Part shown: in pieces, positions 33,601 through 46,793 of the stretch | Numbering within the stretch: position 1 is the stretch's first letter | Layout: each line of letters begins with the position of its first letter | Assembly (NCBI RefSeq): GCF_036850765.1 | Contig: NC_089492.1 | Span: 168,886,296-168,950,295 of the forward strand | Origin: Saccopteryx bilineata | Taxonomy: Eukaryota > Chordata > Mammalia > Chiroptera > Emballonuridae | Direction of reading: 5' to 3' | Length of the DNA stretch: 64,000 nucleotides | Notes under the pieces: generated by a model | What the model was told of the DNA's origin: nothing | The model's input: the letters and a program-made list of their open reading frames with translations, nothing else | Database searches by the model: none | Translations under genes and position numbers: made by a program

Positions 33601-34299
33601 TGCTCTTTTTCTTACTGCAGCACCCTACAGCCTTTTCATAGCTGTCCTTACTTCCCATTTGGTTCTTCCCTGACTGGCTGTACTTTCTCAGTCCCCTTTG
33701 CTGAGACCCTCTCTGTACCCCCCTGCATACTGCTATTCAAAGGAGAGTTCTGTCTCTTGCCTTCTCTTTGTCCTCTTTGCGTGATTTCATTTACTCCTAT
33801 GGTTTTGCCATCCTTGTATGCTGTTGACTTCCCAACATACATTTCCTCCCTAGCGCACTGGCTCACCTTCCTCCTCACTCACTCCCAGAACAAACATTGT
33901 GTCCCATTGTCTTGAAAAAGCAGTCTAATAAGTCATTAAAAACATGGATTCCTGAGTCAAATGAGTCCAGATTCTGCTCTAACACCAACAATATATGTCT
34001 GTGAAATGGGACAGTCACATCTATCCTTAGAAGGAACAGAGATGTTCCCTACAGGTCTTTTCCCTTCTCTGCTCTGCGGAGGCAGAGGGAGCCTGTCACT
34101 GACTGCTTCCCCCCATGGCTCTCATTCTTGACCCTTGGCATTTATGGACCACTTCTTCCTTGGAGGTTCTGATAGAAGTAGATGACTTTTCTGCCAGGCC
34201 TGGTACATGATGTGAACAATGAATACCTGTTCCTCCTGTTCACATTTGATGTGGAATCACAGCTACAGTGATAGATATTTTATCAGTGTTTGGTAAGTT
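33601..34299. other. Unique or unrecognised DNA
   Basis: CT-rich, with no nameable gene or repeat. Confidence 0.5.
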
Positions 34300-34509
34300 T
34301 AAAATAAAGTGCACAGCCCAGGCTGGGTGGCTCAGTGGATAAAGCATTGATTCAGTGCACCAGAGATCACAGGTGCGACCCCCAGTTGCAGCACATATAA
34401 GAAGCAATCAATGAGCATACAACTAAATAAAACGAGTTGATGCCCCTCTCTCCCCCCCTCTCCTTTCCTCCCCTCAAATCAATGGGGAAAAAGTAAAATA
34501 AAGTGCACA
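34300..34509 (+). mobile_element. Short tRNA SINE
   Basis: 34316-34493: GGCTGGGTGGCTCAGTGGAT head, CAATCAATGAGCATAC, CT/C-rich tract, AATCAATGGGG end. A 15-bp duplication including AAAATAAAGTGCACA lies on both sides. Confidence 0.85.
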
Positions 34510-34804
34510 CTCTTTCATTATCTTGTTCCATTAAGAACAAAAAACAAAACAAGAAATCTCAACAACAAAAAACTGCACAGGAGGACACCGGGCAAATTCT
34601 AGTGAAGAATTATTGCATCTGGCATCCCAGGGTAAACTTTTATGGATTTTCAAAGGTGGAGAGGGAGGGGAAAAAGAAATTTTGTTACCGTCAAACCAAG
34701 GACATATTTGTACAATTTTTTCAATAAAACTTTTCCCATGGAAAAAAAAGTGATTATAAACCTGCATAATTATGTTAACTAGTGTCACTTCAATAAATTT
34801 AATT

Positions 34805-35247
34805 AAAAATGATTACAGGCCCTGGCTGGTTGGCTTAGTGGTAGAGTGTCAGCCTGGCGTGCAGAAGTCCCGGGTTCCATTCCCAGCCAGGGCACACAGG
34901 AGAAGCGCCCATCTGCTTCTCCACCCCTCCCCCTCTCCTTCCTCTCTGTCTCTCTCTTCCCCTCCCGCAGTGAGGCTCCATTGGAGCAAAGATGACCCGG
35001 GCGCTGGGGATGGCTCCTTGGCCTCTTCCCCAGGCGCTAGAGTGGCTCTGGTCGCAACAGAGCGACGCCTCGGAGGGGCAGAGCATCACCCCCTGGTGGG
35101 CAGAGCATCGCCCCCTGGTGGGCGTGCCAGGTGGATCTTGGTCGGGCGCATGCGGGAGTCTGTCTGACTGTCTCTCCCCGTTTCCAGCTTCAGAAAAATA
35201 CAAAAATAAATAAATAAATAAAAATAAATAAATAAAAATGATTACAG
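34805..35247 (+). mobile_element. Rhin-1-like SINE
   Basis: 34818-35233. Well preserved, with an (AAAT)n-rich tail and an exact 14-bp duplication AAAAATGATTACAG. A short internal tandem of the GGGCAGAGCATC-CCCTGGTG unit is present at about 35080-35120. Confidence 0.9.
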
Positions 35248-35827
35248 AATGAGATATCAGATGTGAAGTACTTTATGACTGAGGGTGTAGATCATTCAGT
35301 CTTATGCATCCACAGAGGATATGAAGCATCCCATTTCAATATCTGGGAAGGGAATATTTGGAGAATTATTGTAGGCTTTTGGCTGTCTTCTTACTCCTGC
35401 TGCTTTGTGGGAGAAGGAGTGACTTATCTGATGGACAAGTTTGGAAGAGGAATTCAAACTGCTGTCTCAGCCTCTTCAGTGTTACTCTTTTCTTTCCTGA
35501 ATGGTCTGTCTACCCTCTCTTCTGCCATGCCTGAGCTGCTTGCCCCTAGAGGAGGAGTACAGTTGCTCTGTTATATCGGTGACTGAGGAAGTAAGTTCGA
35601 TGGCAGAACCAAACAGAAGTCCTCGTTGATCAACATTGTCCCAATTATCTTAAGCTCCTTGATTCTTGTGCTTTACTTCCCAATTATATCCAAAGTCAAG
35701 AGATATTTGAGGTGAAGAATAATCCTTTCAAACACCAACACACAACATGTAAATGCTCAATAATTCATAGCCATTTTTATTTGCCTTTGCCCCTGAATAA
35801 CTAAAAAGGTCTTTCAGACTCAACTTT
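35248..35827. other. Unique or unrecognised DNA
   Basis: No gene or repeat recognised. Confidence 0.5.
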
Positions 35828-36004
35828 TGAGAGACATAAGAGTGGTGAAAGGGGGTACTCCTGCCTTGTTCCTCATCTTAAGGGGATTGCTTTTAACTTT
35901 TGCCCATTGAGTATGATGTTGACTGTGGGTCTATCATAGATGGCCTTTATCATGTTGAGGTATGTTCCCTGTATTCCCACTTTGCTGAGAGTTTTGATCA
36001 TACA

Positions 36005-36223
36005 TGGGTGCTGGATTTTTTTTTTAATTTATTTATTTTTAGAGAGGAGAGAGAGAGACAGAGAGAGGAGAGGCTGAGAGAGAGAAGGGGGAGGAGCTGG
36101 AAGCATCAACTCCCATATGTGCCTTGACTAGGCAAGCCCAGGGTTTTGAACTGGTGACCCTCAGCATTTCCAGGTCGCCGCTTTATCCACTGCGCCACCA
36201 CAGGTCAGGCTGGGTGCTGGATT
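36005..36223 (-). mobile_element. tRNA SINE inside the L1 fragment
   Basis: About 36020-36208: T-rich start, (GA)-rich tract, and a tRNA-like end reading in reverse ATCCACTGCGCCACCAC. TGGGTGCTGGATTTT flanks both sides. Confidence 0.85.
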
Positions 36224-36329
36224 TTATCGAATGCTTTTTCTGCATCTATTGATATTATCATGTAGTGTTTGTCCTTCCTTTTGTTTATGTGATGAATCAC
36301 ATTGATTGATTTGCAAATATTGTACCAGC

Positions 36330-36810
36330 CTTGCCTGTAGTGGAATAACCTATTGCATGGTCTTGGATGGGAACCCAGCCAACAAGAAAAGAATGTTTTG
36401 CCAAGAGAATTGTTTTATGACTTGAAGGTGGGTCACTGAAACAGGTCTCTGTGACTGAAGGCAGTTGCTTTTCTCAGTAAAACATTCTCATAAGATTTCT
36501 GTTCCTTTTAAGGTTATCCCTTGAGATAAAGAGAGGAATGTTGTGGGAACCATAGAAGCAATAGCAATTATTGCCTTTTCATATTGTATTGTTATTAAGC
36601 TATCATGCAGGTGTATTCTATGTATCTTTAAGTAAAAGTTATGCTTGATGTTATGCCAATTTCTCAGTAAACAGGCATTTTGAAATCTTATGAATAAAAA
36701 TAAGACACAGCGCAAACTTGGGTCCATTTGCCTGAGTGAGCGGTGGTCCTTTGCACGATGATTTCATCTGCTGATCTCTCTCTCTGCACCCCCGACTCAC
36801 AACACTTACC
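36330..36810 (+). mobile_element. Solo LTR with 6-bp target duplication inside the L1 fragment
   Basis: 36336-36804 (469 bp) begins TGTAGTGG and ends CACAACA; flanks CTTGCC / CTTACC. An AATAAAAATAAG polyadenylation-type signal near 36690 reads on the plus strand. The 6-bp duplication fits a class II ERV. It differs from the LTR at 10865. Confidence 0.8.
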
Positions 36811-37735
36811 TCCCCAAAATAAATCCCATTTGATCATGATGTATGATTTTTTTTCATGTATTGTTGGATCTGGTTTGCTAATATTTTGTTGAGAATTTTA
36901 ACTTCTAAGTTCATCAGGGATATTGGCCTATAGTGTTCTTTCTTTGTAGTGTCTTTACCTAGTTTTTGAATGAGGATTATGCTTGCCTCATAAAAGGAGC
37001 TTGGAAATATTCCCTCCTCTTTAATTTTTTAAAATAGTTTGAGAAGGATAGGTGTTATTTCTTTGAATATTTGATAAAATTCGCCTATGAAGCCATCTGG
37101 TCCAGGACTTTTGTTTGCTGGGAGTTTTTTTGATAACTATTTCAATTTCATTTGTTGTAATTGGTCTGTGCTAGTTTCCTGATTTTTCCAGATTGAGTTT
37201 TGGAATACTGTATGTTTCTAGGAATTTATACATTTCACCTAGGTTGTTTAATATTTTGACACTAGATCTTCATAGTATTTTCTTACAGTCCTTTGTATTT
37301 CTGCTGTGTCAGTTGTTATTTCTCCACTCTCATTTCTAATTTTATTTATGAGTTTTCTTTCTTTTTTTCTTGATGAGTCTGGTTAAAGGTTCATCAATCT
37401 TGTTTACCTTTTCAAAAAAACAGCTCTTGGTTTCATTGATCTTTTGTATTGTTTTTTTTTTAGCCTCTATTGTCATTTATTTCCACTCTGATCTTTATTA
37501 TTTCCTTCCTTTTACTTCCTCTGGGCTTTATTTGTAGTTCTCTTTCTAGTTCTTTTAGATGCAGGGTTAAGTTGTTTATTTGAGCTTTTTTTAGCTTCTT
37601 AAGGTATGCCTGTAATGTTATGAACTTCCCTCTCAGGACTGCTTTTGCTGTGTCCCATAAATTTTGAGTTGCTTTATGTTCATTTTCATTTGTTTTAAGG
37701 AAATTTTTTATTTCTCCCTTGAATCTTTGTTATGC

Positions 37736-38316
37736 TTTAATCCTTGAGTTACATGACCTAAAGTGAAAACTGTGTAATGTACTTTTTCAAAAGAATATTT
37801 TTTACTTAATATCAGTGTCATATTTTTTTCTTTATTCTTAGACACACTTTGGTATCTTACTATAATATATTTTGAATGCTGGTAGAATGTAGAAGAGTGA
37901 CAGATGGTTATGGCAATAGAAACGCTGACTTTGGTTCTTACTACAGGGGCAGGGCAATGCTAATTTTTCAAGGAATGAGGCTGACACTGATGTGCTGCAG
38001 AATGGGGCATTAGCTCATGGCAGATGAGTGCAGATGGGGCACAGAGAGTGAATTTTTTGTTGATGATAAGTGCAATGCTGATCAATGAATGCAACAGATA
38101 TTAAATAAACATAACTTCTTGGCATTAGATTAAGTTATCACTAATTCAGCAGGTATTCACCAACAGAAGTGGTTTAATTAATCTCTAATGTGTGCTACCT
38201 CAGATTATCTGACATTCATTTGCTTATAATGCTTTATTGTGTGTAGTTCAATTAAATATTTAATATCTTTTCTGTTGTTTCCACCAATTAAATATATAGC
38301 CATGCAACTCTTTATA
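37736..38316. other. Unique or unrecognised DNA
   Basis: AT-rich, nothing recognised. Confidence 0.5.
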
Positions 38317-38881
38317 GTGATACATTCTCAGAAATTTACTGTTAGGCGGCTTTGTTGTTATGTGAATCTCATAAAGTGTTCTTACATAAACCTAGATGGC
38401 ACAGCCTACTCCACAACTAGGCCTACTGCTTCTAGGCTACAAGGTTGTACAGCACGTCACTGTACAAAACAACATGAGATCAAATCAAGTACAAGAGAAA
38501 ATGATGCAATCAAGAGATGCTATATGAGGCTGCAGCCAGTGTAACATAGCATGCTGTTGTATAGCAAATGGTTTTTTATAAGTAGGAAGAGTAAATCTAA
38601 AATAATGATAAAAATAGTATAGTGAATACATAAACCAGTAAAAATTGTTTATTATCATTATCAAGTGTTATGTACTATACATAATGTATGTGCTATACTT
38701 TTATACAATGGGCAGCGTGGTAGATGGTTAACATCAGTACCACAAACGTGAATAATGCGTTGTGTGATGATGACAGTAGGTGATAGTAATTTTTCAGCTC
38801 CATTATAATCTTATGGGACCACTGTTGCATATGTAGTTCATTGTTGACTAAAATGTCATTTTCTATGGCACATGACTGTAG
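38317..38881 (+). mobile_element. MER2 / Tigger1-type DNA transposon remnant
   Basis: Internal text such as CATAAACCTAGATGGCACAG, TCTAGGCTACAAGGTTGTACAG and ATAATCTTATGGGACCAC, and the end GGCACATGACTGTA, match a non-autonomous Tigger1 derivative. The left end is eroded. Confidence 0.75.
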
Positions 38882-38940
38882 GTCAAACCCCATAGCTGTG
38901 AACTTTGGAATTGCTAGCAGACTGGGTAGAGAGTGTTATG

Positions 38941-39330
38941 GAAAGTTGTTGGCCCTGGCCGGTTGGCTCAGTGGTAGAGCATCGGCTTGGCGTGCAGAAG
39001 TCCTGGGTTCGATTCCCAGCCAGGGCACACAGGAGAAGCACCCATCTGCTTCTCCACCCCTCCCCCTCTCCTTCCTCTCTGTCTCTCTCTTCCCCTCCCG
39101 CAGCGAGGCTCCATTGGAGCAAAGATGGCCCGGGCGCTGGGGATGGCTCCTTGGCCTCTGCCCCAGGTGCTGGAGTGGCTCTGGTCGCAACAGAGCGATG
39201 CCCCGGAGAGGCAGAGCGTCGCCCCCTGGTGGGTGTGCCGGGTGGATCCCGGTCGGGCGCATGCGGAAGTCTGTCTGACTGTCTCTCCCCATTTCCACCT
39301 TCAGAAAAAAAAAAAAGAAAGAAAGTTGTT
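38941..39330 (+). mobile_element. Rhin-1-like SINE
   Basis: 38951-39320, one of the best-preserved copies, flanked by an exact GAAAGTTGTT duplication. Confidence 0.9.
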
Positions 39331-39533
39331 CAGATTAGGAGGTTTTGTTGGAGAAATAATAACAATGACTAATGTTTATGAATACTTATAAAGCTCTACA
39401 AATTTTATGTTCTAAGAATAGTGATTAACTTATTTAAACCTCATAGATAATATTATTACTATTTTGTAGATAAGGAGAATGAAGACCAGATAAAATTAAA
39501 CAGTATTCCCAAAGTTCCCAGTAAATAAGAGGA

Positions 39534-39943
39534 AGATGCAGAGTTATTATTATTAGTAGTAGTAGTATTTTAATTTATTGAGAGGAGGGGAGGCAGAAAG
39601 ACAAGCTCTCACATGTGCCCCAACTGGGATCCACCCAGCAAGCCTACTTGGAGGCAATGCTCTGCCCATCTGGGTTGTTACTCCATTGTTCAGCAAGTGA
39701 GCTCTTCTTAGAACCTGAGGCGGAGGCCATGTAGTAATTCTCAGAGCCTAGGGACAACTCGCTCCAATTGAGCCATGGCTGCAGGAGGGGAAGAAATAGA
39801 GGGGGGAGAGAGAGAGAGAAGTAAAGGGGATTTGGGTGCTTCTCCTGTGTTCCTTGACCAAGAATTAAACCCAGGACATCCACACACTGGGTCAACACTC
39901 TACCACTGAGCTAACCAGCCAGGGCCATAAAAAGATGTAGAAT
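39534..39943 (-). mobile_element. Older Rhin-1-like SINE, reverse
   Basis: About 39546-39927. Diverged, with the tRNA-like head at the right (GAGCTAACCAGCCAGGGCC); diverged flanks GATGCAGAGTTA / GATGTAGAATTT. Confidence 0.8.
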
Positions 39944-40094
39944 TTAAACATGGGAACTCCCCACTTATTTCTCCAAATCATCAGACTTGAAGATATTTTT
40001 CATTCACTCCCAACTCACTGATTTTGGCATTAAAACACATGAAAGTACCTTTGAGGAGAGAAAAGGTGCTAGAAAAGGATAGTCTCAGAAGTAG

Positions 40095-40270
40095 ATTTAT
40101 AGAGGTTTGAATCCCTGCCCTGCCTATTACTAGTGAGATAGCCTTGGGACATTACTCAACCCCTTAGGAGCTCAGTTCTGCTATCTGTGACATGGGAGCA
40201 GGGATGACACCATCTTGTCAGGTTGATGAAATAACACATTTAAATGCCCAGCACAGGGAGCCCGTCAGCG
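40095..40270 (-). mobile_element. MIR SINE
   Basis: Reverse MIR features: GGTTTGAATCCCTG, GAGATAGCCTTGGGACATTACTC and a decayed AT-rich end. Confidence 0.6.
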
Positions 40271-40759
40271 TCTGTTCCCCACCCACTTCCAACTATGGCT
40301 GAAGGGGTAAAAAGTTTACTCCCAGTTACTTTGGTGATTAAGGGACATGTCAAATTGTCTACATCTTAGCTCTGAGGTAGTGAGCAGAGAGATCTGCACT
40401 GTTGGAGCTGAACATCCAGCACAAATGCTTGTCTTGTTAGGGCTGCACAGAATGTTTCAGAGTGCACTCAGCTGAACTTTTTACTGGCAAGCCCTTGCAG
40501 GGCCCTGTTACCAGGATGGTGTACATCTTCCAGAAAGTCAAGGAGTAAAAAGGGGCATTTTCCTGGGGCCAGTCAACTGGTCCCTTCTTTAGATATAACT
40601 GGGCCTTCTCTCTACCCAGAGCTCTGATGAATGGTGACTTTACTGCCCCAGCTATTCCTCTTTTAGGTAGGCCTAGTTCTTTCCACCCCACCCCTGCCAC
40701 TGAGTCCTTGATTTGGGGGTCAATATTCCCCTATTTCAGGCCTTATCAGTCATGTCTGC

Positions 40760-40763
<4 letters not shown>

Positions 40764-40806
<43 letters not shown>

Positions 40807-40816
40807 AGAGAGAAGA
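40764..40816. repeat. (CA)n(GA)n microsatellite
   Basis: About 19 CA units followed by GA units. Confidence 0.95.
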
Positions 40817-42723
40817 GATGGGTTTCTTACTTACAGATACGTGTCTGAATCTACCGTACCGAGGTCACGGAAGGCAGTTGGATATATGAATTAACTATTG
40901 CAAGGTAAAACCAAATCCAGACAGAGAATTAGTAAATCTGGGAAGTGCATTTCCTTTGCTCCTGATCATATTGTTTTTGCCCAACACAGTGTCTTTTTAG
41001 GTTAGTGCTCAATAACAGCTGTATAGGTTCTCTGCACTCTGGAGGACTTGGAAAGAGGGTTTGTCTTGCAAGGTTCTGGTTATTTTGAGGGTTGTCAGGC
41101 ATGAACAATTTCAGGCTGTGACTCATCCATTGCCATGACTATTATTAATTTGGGCAAAGGACAAAGTCCTGCCTTTAATGATCTGCTACTAAGCACCTTT
41201 CATCTGCTCACAAGAGGAGCTCATGGGTGCAGAAGAGATACTATGTAAACTGGCTAAACTTGCAGAAGTTTTAGAAATTAGTACCAAGACATTGTGTCAA
41301 GATTTTTTAAGCCAGCTACTGCCCCAAATCAATAAAGATATATCAGTTGCTTCCTGCATCAGTCTGGCTCCTCTTCCTGGCAGAAGGCTCCATCAACCTG
41401 TGTTCTGTTTTTCTTGGGATATGGATCCTGTCCTAGTGTTGTGGAAGAAGAGTGGAATTGAGTTCAGACTAGCCAGGGCTCCAATCTCTGTTTCACAATA
41501 TACTTACCTTGTGACTTGGTGCAAGTCAGTTAGCTTCTCTGAGCTTCCGTTTTCACATCCACCACATGAAAATGATCAGAATAGATACACAGTAGTCTTG
41601 TATGGCTCCAAGATCATGTATATAAAAGGTGTAGAGTAGGTGTCGATCAATTTGCAATCTTTAATTATATATCTTTCAATATGTACCCCAATTCTTATCT
41701 TTTCAAAATCCTTTCTATTCAAACAGTCCAATGTTTTTTTTCTTCGGCACACATCACTTTTCAGTGTAGTGACTAGTGGTGATCTATTTCTCAGTTCACC
41801 TGCCCACACCAGGGAAGCTCTGGGAATCCAAGAGTAAGGCCATCCATATATTATTTACCTCCAATTATACCAGGCTCATATTAATGCACCCCAAACTAAG
41901 CTGACTGGCAATCCACAGATTAACTATTATAATCACTACTGGAAAAAACACCTAAAGCAAAGATCACTCTAGAATCCTGTCTTGCTGTTTGGACAATGGG
42001 ATCTTTATGAGTTTCCTAACCACCTGGTAGTTGTTCTTTCCCTTGAAAAAATTGACCAGGAGTTGGGGCCCCAATGTCTATACCTTATTGCCTGTTGCAC
42101 AGTCCACCAGGAAGCCCAGGACTCTGAGAACCACACTGCTCATACCCACGGGACACTGATTCAGGGTCACATTTTCAGCATCCCCCAAGGTCAGTCCATA
42201 CTCGGTCTTTCATACTCCTGAGATGATGAAGACTCTGGAAGATGGCCAGGAGAATGGTTGTCTGCTAACATCTCTTTGAGATTTCCCACGTTGTCCTCCT
42301 CCTCTTCCTTTTCTGTGTATGATTGTAGTACATGAATCACATATTCCAAAAGCAGTATGAAACACATGCTAGCAGCCTATATTTAAATAACCCAAAGTGA
42401 ATAATTAGATAAACAAACAGATCACTGTGAAACTAACAACTTTTCTGGAGCCTTTTAACTCCTGTATACTACAGACTCACTCATATAGCTGATCTCGAGG
42501 GATCTTGGGCAGGGTCCATCACCCATGTGGCATTCTATATCCAAAGAATCCCAGCAAGGTGACTTTTGGACAGAGAGCACAGAAAACTAAATAGCCAGAG
42601 TCACAAAAGGGAACTTAAAACCCATCTGGTGGGAGATGAGGGAAAAGCAAATCCTACAGAGAAATGGTGATTGTTAAAAGATAACTTTTGATTAAGGTAC
42701 TACCACAAATCTTACACAGATAT
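40817..42723. other. Mostly unique DNA with a MIR remnant
   Basis: A reverse MIR-like segment lies near 41440-41590 (TTGTGACTTGGTGCAAGTCAGT, TTCTCTGAGCTTCCGTTTTC). No gene recognised elsewhere. Confidence 0.5.
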
Positions 42724-43332
42724 AAAATGAACATGTGTAAAAAATTAAGAACAGAACTACCATATAACCCAGCAATTTCTCCACTGGGTACCTACCTCCA
42801 AAACTTGAAAACATTGGTACATAAAGAGATATGCACCCCCATGTTCATTGCAGCATTATTCATAGTGGCCAAGACATGGAAGCAACAAAAGTGTCGTTTG
42901 ATAGAGATTGGATAAAGGAGATGGGGTACATCTATACAATGGGATACTATACTCAGCCATAAGAATCGATAACATAGTGACATTTACAACAACATGGATG
43001 GACCTTGAGAACATTATACTGAGTGAAATAAGTAAATTGGAAAAAGCTAAGAACTGGATGATTTCACAGATAGATAAAAGTGAAGTGGTTACCAATGGGA
43101 AGGAGATGTAGGGGAGGGCGGTGAGGGAGAGGATGGGGGGAAGGGTGTAAAGAGGGACAAATATAAGGTGACAGAAAATGATTTGCCTTTGGATGATGGG
43201 TACATAATATAATCAACAGTTCAAATGCTATACAAATGTTCACCTGAAACCCATGTACTCTTATTGATCAACGTTACTCTGTTAAAGTTAAGTTTCTAAA
43301 TAAAATTTAAAAATTTTAAAAAATGAACATGT
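42724..43332 (+). mobile_element. 5'-truncated L1 with target duplication
   Basis: 42737-43319: the ORF2 C-terminal coding part (ELPYNPAISPLGTYLQN, MFIAALFIVAKTWKQ) and a 3'UTR with an A-rich end. AAAATGAACATGT flanks both sides. Its 3'UTR lacks the composite ERV. Confidence 0.9.
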
Positions 43333-44164
43333 ATCATAGATTATATGTAATTCATGAATAAGTGAGGGAACTAGTACGTTGTCACAACTGGTTCAAAGGA
43401 GAATTCAAAACACTGAACACATATAGAAGTAAAGAATGCTGGCATTAATTCACAAAGAGATGCAAAAAGGATCTGTCCTCCGGGGTGGTCATTAATTGCA
43501 TCCACTTGACTCCTCCAGCTTGCATTTGTGGGAAGGACTACCATTTGCATTATGATCAGTTTGATATAAGGTGGAGAGTTGTGAAATAAAAGACAGTGAA
43601 AGGTGGAAACAACCCAGAATGGATGCCGAACACTTTTGCCCATTTCAAAGCCTTTCACCCATTGCAAGTAATTGTTTTTTGTCCATTTCAAAATAATAGC
43701 TCTTTTCTACTATTCCTTGATGGACTTGTGATTAAAAGATACTGTGTTCGTGACATGGTATAACCTGGTCTGAAATAAGCTGGACTAACAACTCCTGGCC
43801 TGTTTAACCTTGGAAACCACTGCCTATGTGATGAAGACTTCATATGGAGGTCCAGAGACAGTAGCTGGGGAAGAGCTACAACTACAGGACTGGATTTCTT
43901 CCCATGATTGCATAGAAATCTGCTCTACCACTTTAGTTTGCAAAAGAGTTAGCATAAAGTAGAGCCATTTATACTTTATTAAAGGGGATGTCTTCCCTAC
44001 AAATGGTTGTCACCTATGTGGCAGCTTACAGCAGCAACCCTTGAAAGAACTCTACAGTGTTTGCAAAACTGACCTAGAGTAGGGCGTGTCTTCTCTTCCT
44101 TGTTCTGCCTGCCTGCTGGGAAGGCATCAGGCAATGCTCTGAAGTGAGGCTTCTTACCTTAATT
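43333..44164. other. Unique or unrecognised DNA
   Basis: No gene or nameable repeat. Confidence 0.5.
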
Positions 44165-44275
44165 AGTGTGTAAGCTATTAGGGCAAAGACTTCGTCTCTC
44201 TTTCCACTGCTCTATGCCCATGCCCAGAAAAGTGGGACTTTGTATGACACAGTAAATATCTGTTGAAATTAATGA
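44165..44275 (+). mobile_element. L2 3'-end remnant
   Basis: TTAGGGCAAAGACTTCGTCT, CACTGCTCTATGCCCATGCC and the end AATATCTGTTGAAATTAATG match the L2 3' pattern. Confidence 0.55.
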
Positions 44276-46437
44276 TCTTTTCCATGGGGCTGTAGGATTC
44301 TGTGATGAAATCCCCTTCTAATAACTGCTATCCTGCATCTGAACCACAGAGGTGAAAAATGTGACCTTTCCCGACAATAAGTTTAAAAAATGTATACTAC
44401 TTCACCCTTTCCACTGTCTGCAAGCATTGCCGGCTTTACAATTGTTATTCCTGAAAGCTAAATATGGGTGCCCCCAAGGGCCTATTTTTTCTCCATCGTA
44501 TTCATCTCCCTTGGTGCTTTCCTGAAGATGGTCCAAAGCACACAATTCAAAAACAAGGGGATGCTTCCAACACATCCAACAATGATGAATAAGAAAGTAA
44601 AGTGTGGTCCAACTGTTTGGTAGACTCTTATACTGCCATTAAAAAACAGCTGCTATAGATTTGTATAATTTTTTTTGTGTGTCTAGGTAGTATTTTACAT
44701 AAAAAGTTAAAAGAATATGACTAGGTTCTACATAGAAATATGAAAAAATCTTATTTTAAAGGTAGAATACAAATGTCCTGCATTCTCTGACTTACCAAAA
44801 CTGTCTCTGTGGCAGTAATGGCTTTGCTCATGGTGGTGAGAAGGAAATGCCATCTTAGCTGGAAGCTGGCAGCCAATTTGATGAACTTCTCTTTGCTTCT
44901 GCTTGGCTATTACATTTTGTGAGAAAAAAAATTGGGTGTTATGACAAAATGAAGACCATGTTTTCAAATGCATACATTTGTCAGGCACAGCCATTTTCAA
45001 GGAGCCAAATGAGATGAGAATAAGAAAAAGAGGAAGAAGAAATGATACAATGAGAAGTCAGGCAGTGGTCCACTGGCCCACTGGCCCTTTTCTGGTCTTG
45101 ATTTATCTTCTCTAGAGATGGTTCTAGGGCAGAACCATGCAAGGTTGATGGAGAGAAAGAAAGAGGTAAAGAAATTGCCTCCTTTTCTTTTTTCTTTATT
45201 AAACTGAATACACTTGTGAAGTGTGACAAGGAAACACTTTAGGGACAGCCTCATCAAAGTCCACTTGGCAGTTGTTGTTGAGAGTATTGGTGGACAATTT
45301 ATCTTTGCCAAGTCTGTTAATGTGAAAAAGTAGCCCAGAATCCCATAATAATAAAAAGTAACGGTGCTGATCTTGGAAAGCACAAAGCTATGTAAATCTT
45401 CTGAGGACTGTAAGGTTCCACCTGTATGCCTAGTGGAGCTGAGGCTATCTGATAGCTCGACTGGCACTTAACTGGGCACCAGTGAGATGCTTCTACATGT
45501 GGACAAAGAAAGTCTCTGTGTAGATTGAGAATAGCCTTGGACTACACTTTAAATAAAATAAATGACAACCAATAAAATCATATGAATTTCATATGCATGT
45601 GTTAAGATGAATGGTCCTGAAGCCTCCCTGAGTCTCATCATATGCATGTGGGACCATCCACTGGCTCAGCCCCAGTCTCTGAAGAAGAGATGGAGAGACA
45701 GGCTACACATGAGGACATGCCTTTTCTTATCTTCCCTTCTCTTCCCCTTTTCCCCACTGAAATCTCTCTCAATGTACCAAAGGACTGTCCTGGGTTTTGG
45801 GTACATGTGAACTCCTGTCAGTAGAAGCATCCTTCTTACATGACATCTGACCACCTGGGCTGGCATTTCTGATCACCTGAAATGAGCTCCTGGAAGGAAC
45901 CATGGTGTTCATCAAACCCAAAGACACTTCTGAAAGTATAGGGAGAGATAGCTTTGGGAGGTTGGTGCTTTCTGCACAAATGTTTAGACATGAACCACAA
46001 ACACTGAGTATTCCTCTCTAACTTCAGTGTGGCACTCCAGGATCCTACATTTGAAAATTTTCTTGGGCCCACTGCATGAGAACCAGCAGAACAGAACAGG
46101 TGACACAATTGAACATTTCCCCTGCTTGCATGCTGCCAGATGCCAACAGCTGAAGCCATCAGTCATCTCTGAAGTCTAATCAGAGATTCACATTTATAAA
46201 ATGTAAAGCCTTAGGTTTACATTTGAACCCTCTGAATATTTTATTGACAATTGTCTGTTTGTTTGTTTATTTTATCAGCCAAAATGTTTTACATAAACAA
46301 CCCCTTCAAAGGCATGCAGTTACAAAACACCATTTCCTAACATGACTCATTTGTGAAGGCCATATATGGGATGATGGAGATTTGGGAAACACGTGGTGTT
46401 ACATAGTTTAAAAGGAGCATGGGCCTGTTGCTGCTTT
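44276..46437. other. Unique or unrecognised DNA
   Basis: Several short open frames, none with recognisable domains. No repeat was assigned with confidence. Confidence 0.45.
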
Positions 46438-46454
46438 AAGATCAGGTTACTCTT

Positions 46455-46793
46455 TTATTTCACTTGCCTGTGGAGACAAACCAGCAAATATATTGCTGCG
46501 AGAGATGCCAGAGAGCTTATTGCCTATGTTTTCTTCTAAGATGCTCATGGTTTCATGGCTTACATTTAAGTCCTTTATCCATTTTGAGTTCATTTTTGTG
46601 AGTGGTGTAAGTTGGTGGTCTAGTTTCATTTTTTTGCAGGTAGCTGTTCAATTTTCCCAACACCATTTGTTGAAGAGGCTGTCTTTACTCCAATGTATGC
46701 TCTTATCTCCTTTGTCAAATATCAGTTGTTGATAAAAGTGTGGGTTTATTTCTGGGTTCTCAGTTCTGTTCCATTGATCTATATACCTGTTCT
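46455..46793 (-). mobile_element. Inverted L1 ORF2 piece of composite B
   Basis: Minus-strand ORF2 C-terminal region ([20 protein letters not shown]), colinear with about 4190-4530 of the large L1. It lies just inside the left target duplication, opposite in orientation to the rest of the insertion. Confidence 0.85.

Larger units (their letters stand above)
35828..37735 (-). mobile_element. L1 ORF2 fragment
   Basis: Minus-strand reverse transcriptase and upstream region, colinear with about 5200-6400 of the large L1. It is interrupted by a SINE and a solo LTR. No poly(A) end and no target duplication were seen, so it is a truncated remnant. Confidence 0.85.

Noticed and set aside
33400..33915. 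Plus-strand frame of 171 codons
   Set aside because: First half is reverse SINE sequence, the rest CT-rich unique DNA; no recognisable motif.
34818..34895. tRNA gene-like sequence with A and B boxes
   Set aside because: It is the head of a SINE; the cloverleaf is degraded and followed by a SINE body. The same applies to the other SINE heads.
38841..39391. Overlapping plus-strand frames of 134 to 155 codons
   Set aside because: Translations of a Rhin-1-like SINE; the same peptides recur at other SINE copies.
45836..46159. Minus-strand frame of 107 codons
   Set aside because: No domain, and low resemblance to any family I know; it could be an old DNA transposon but I cannot name it.
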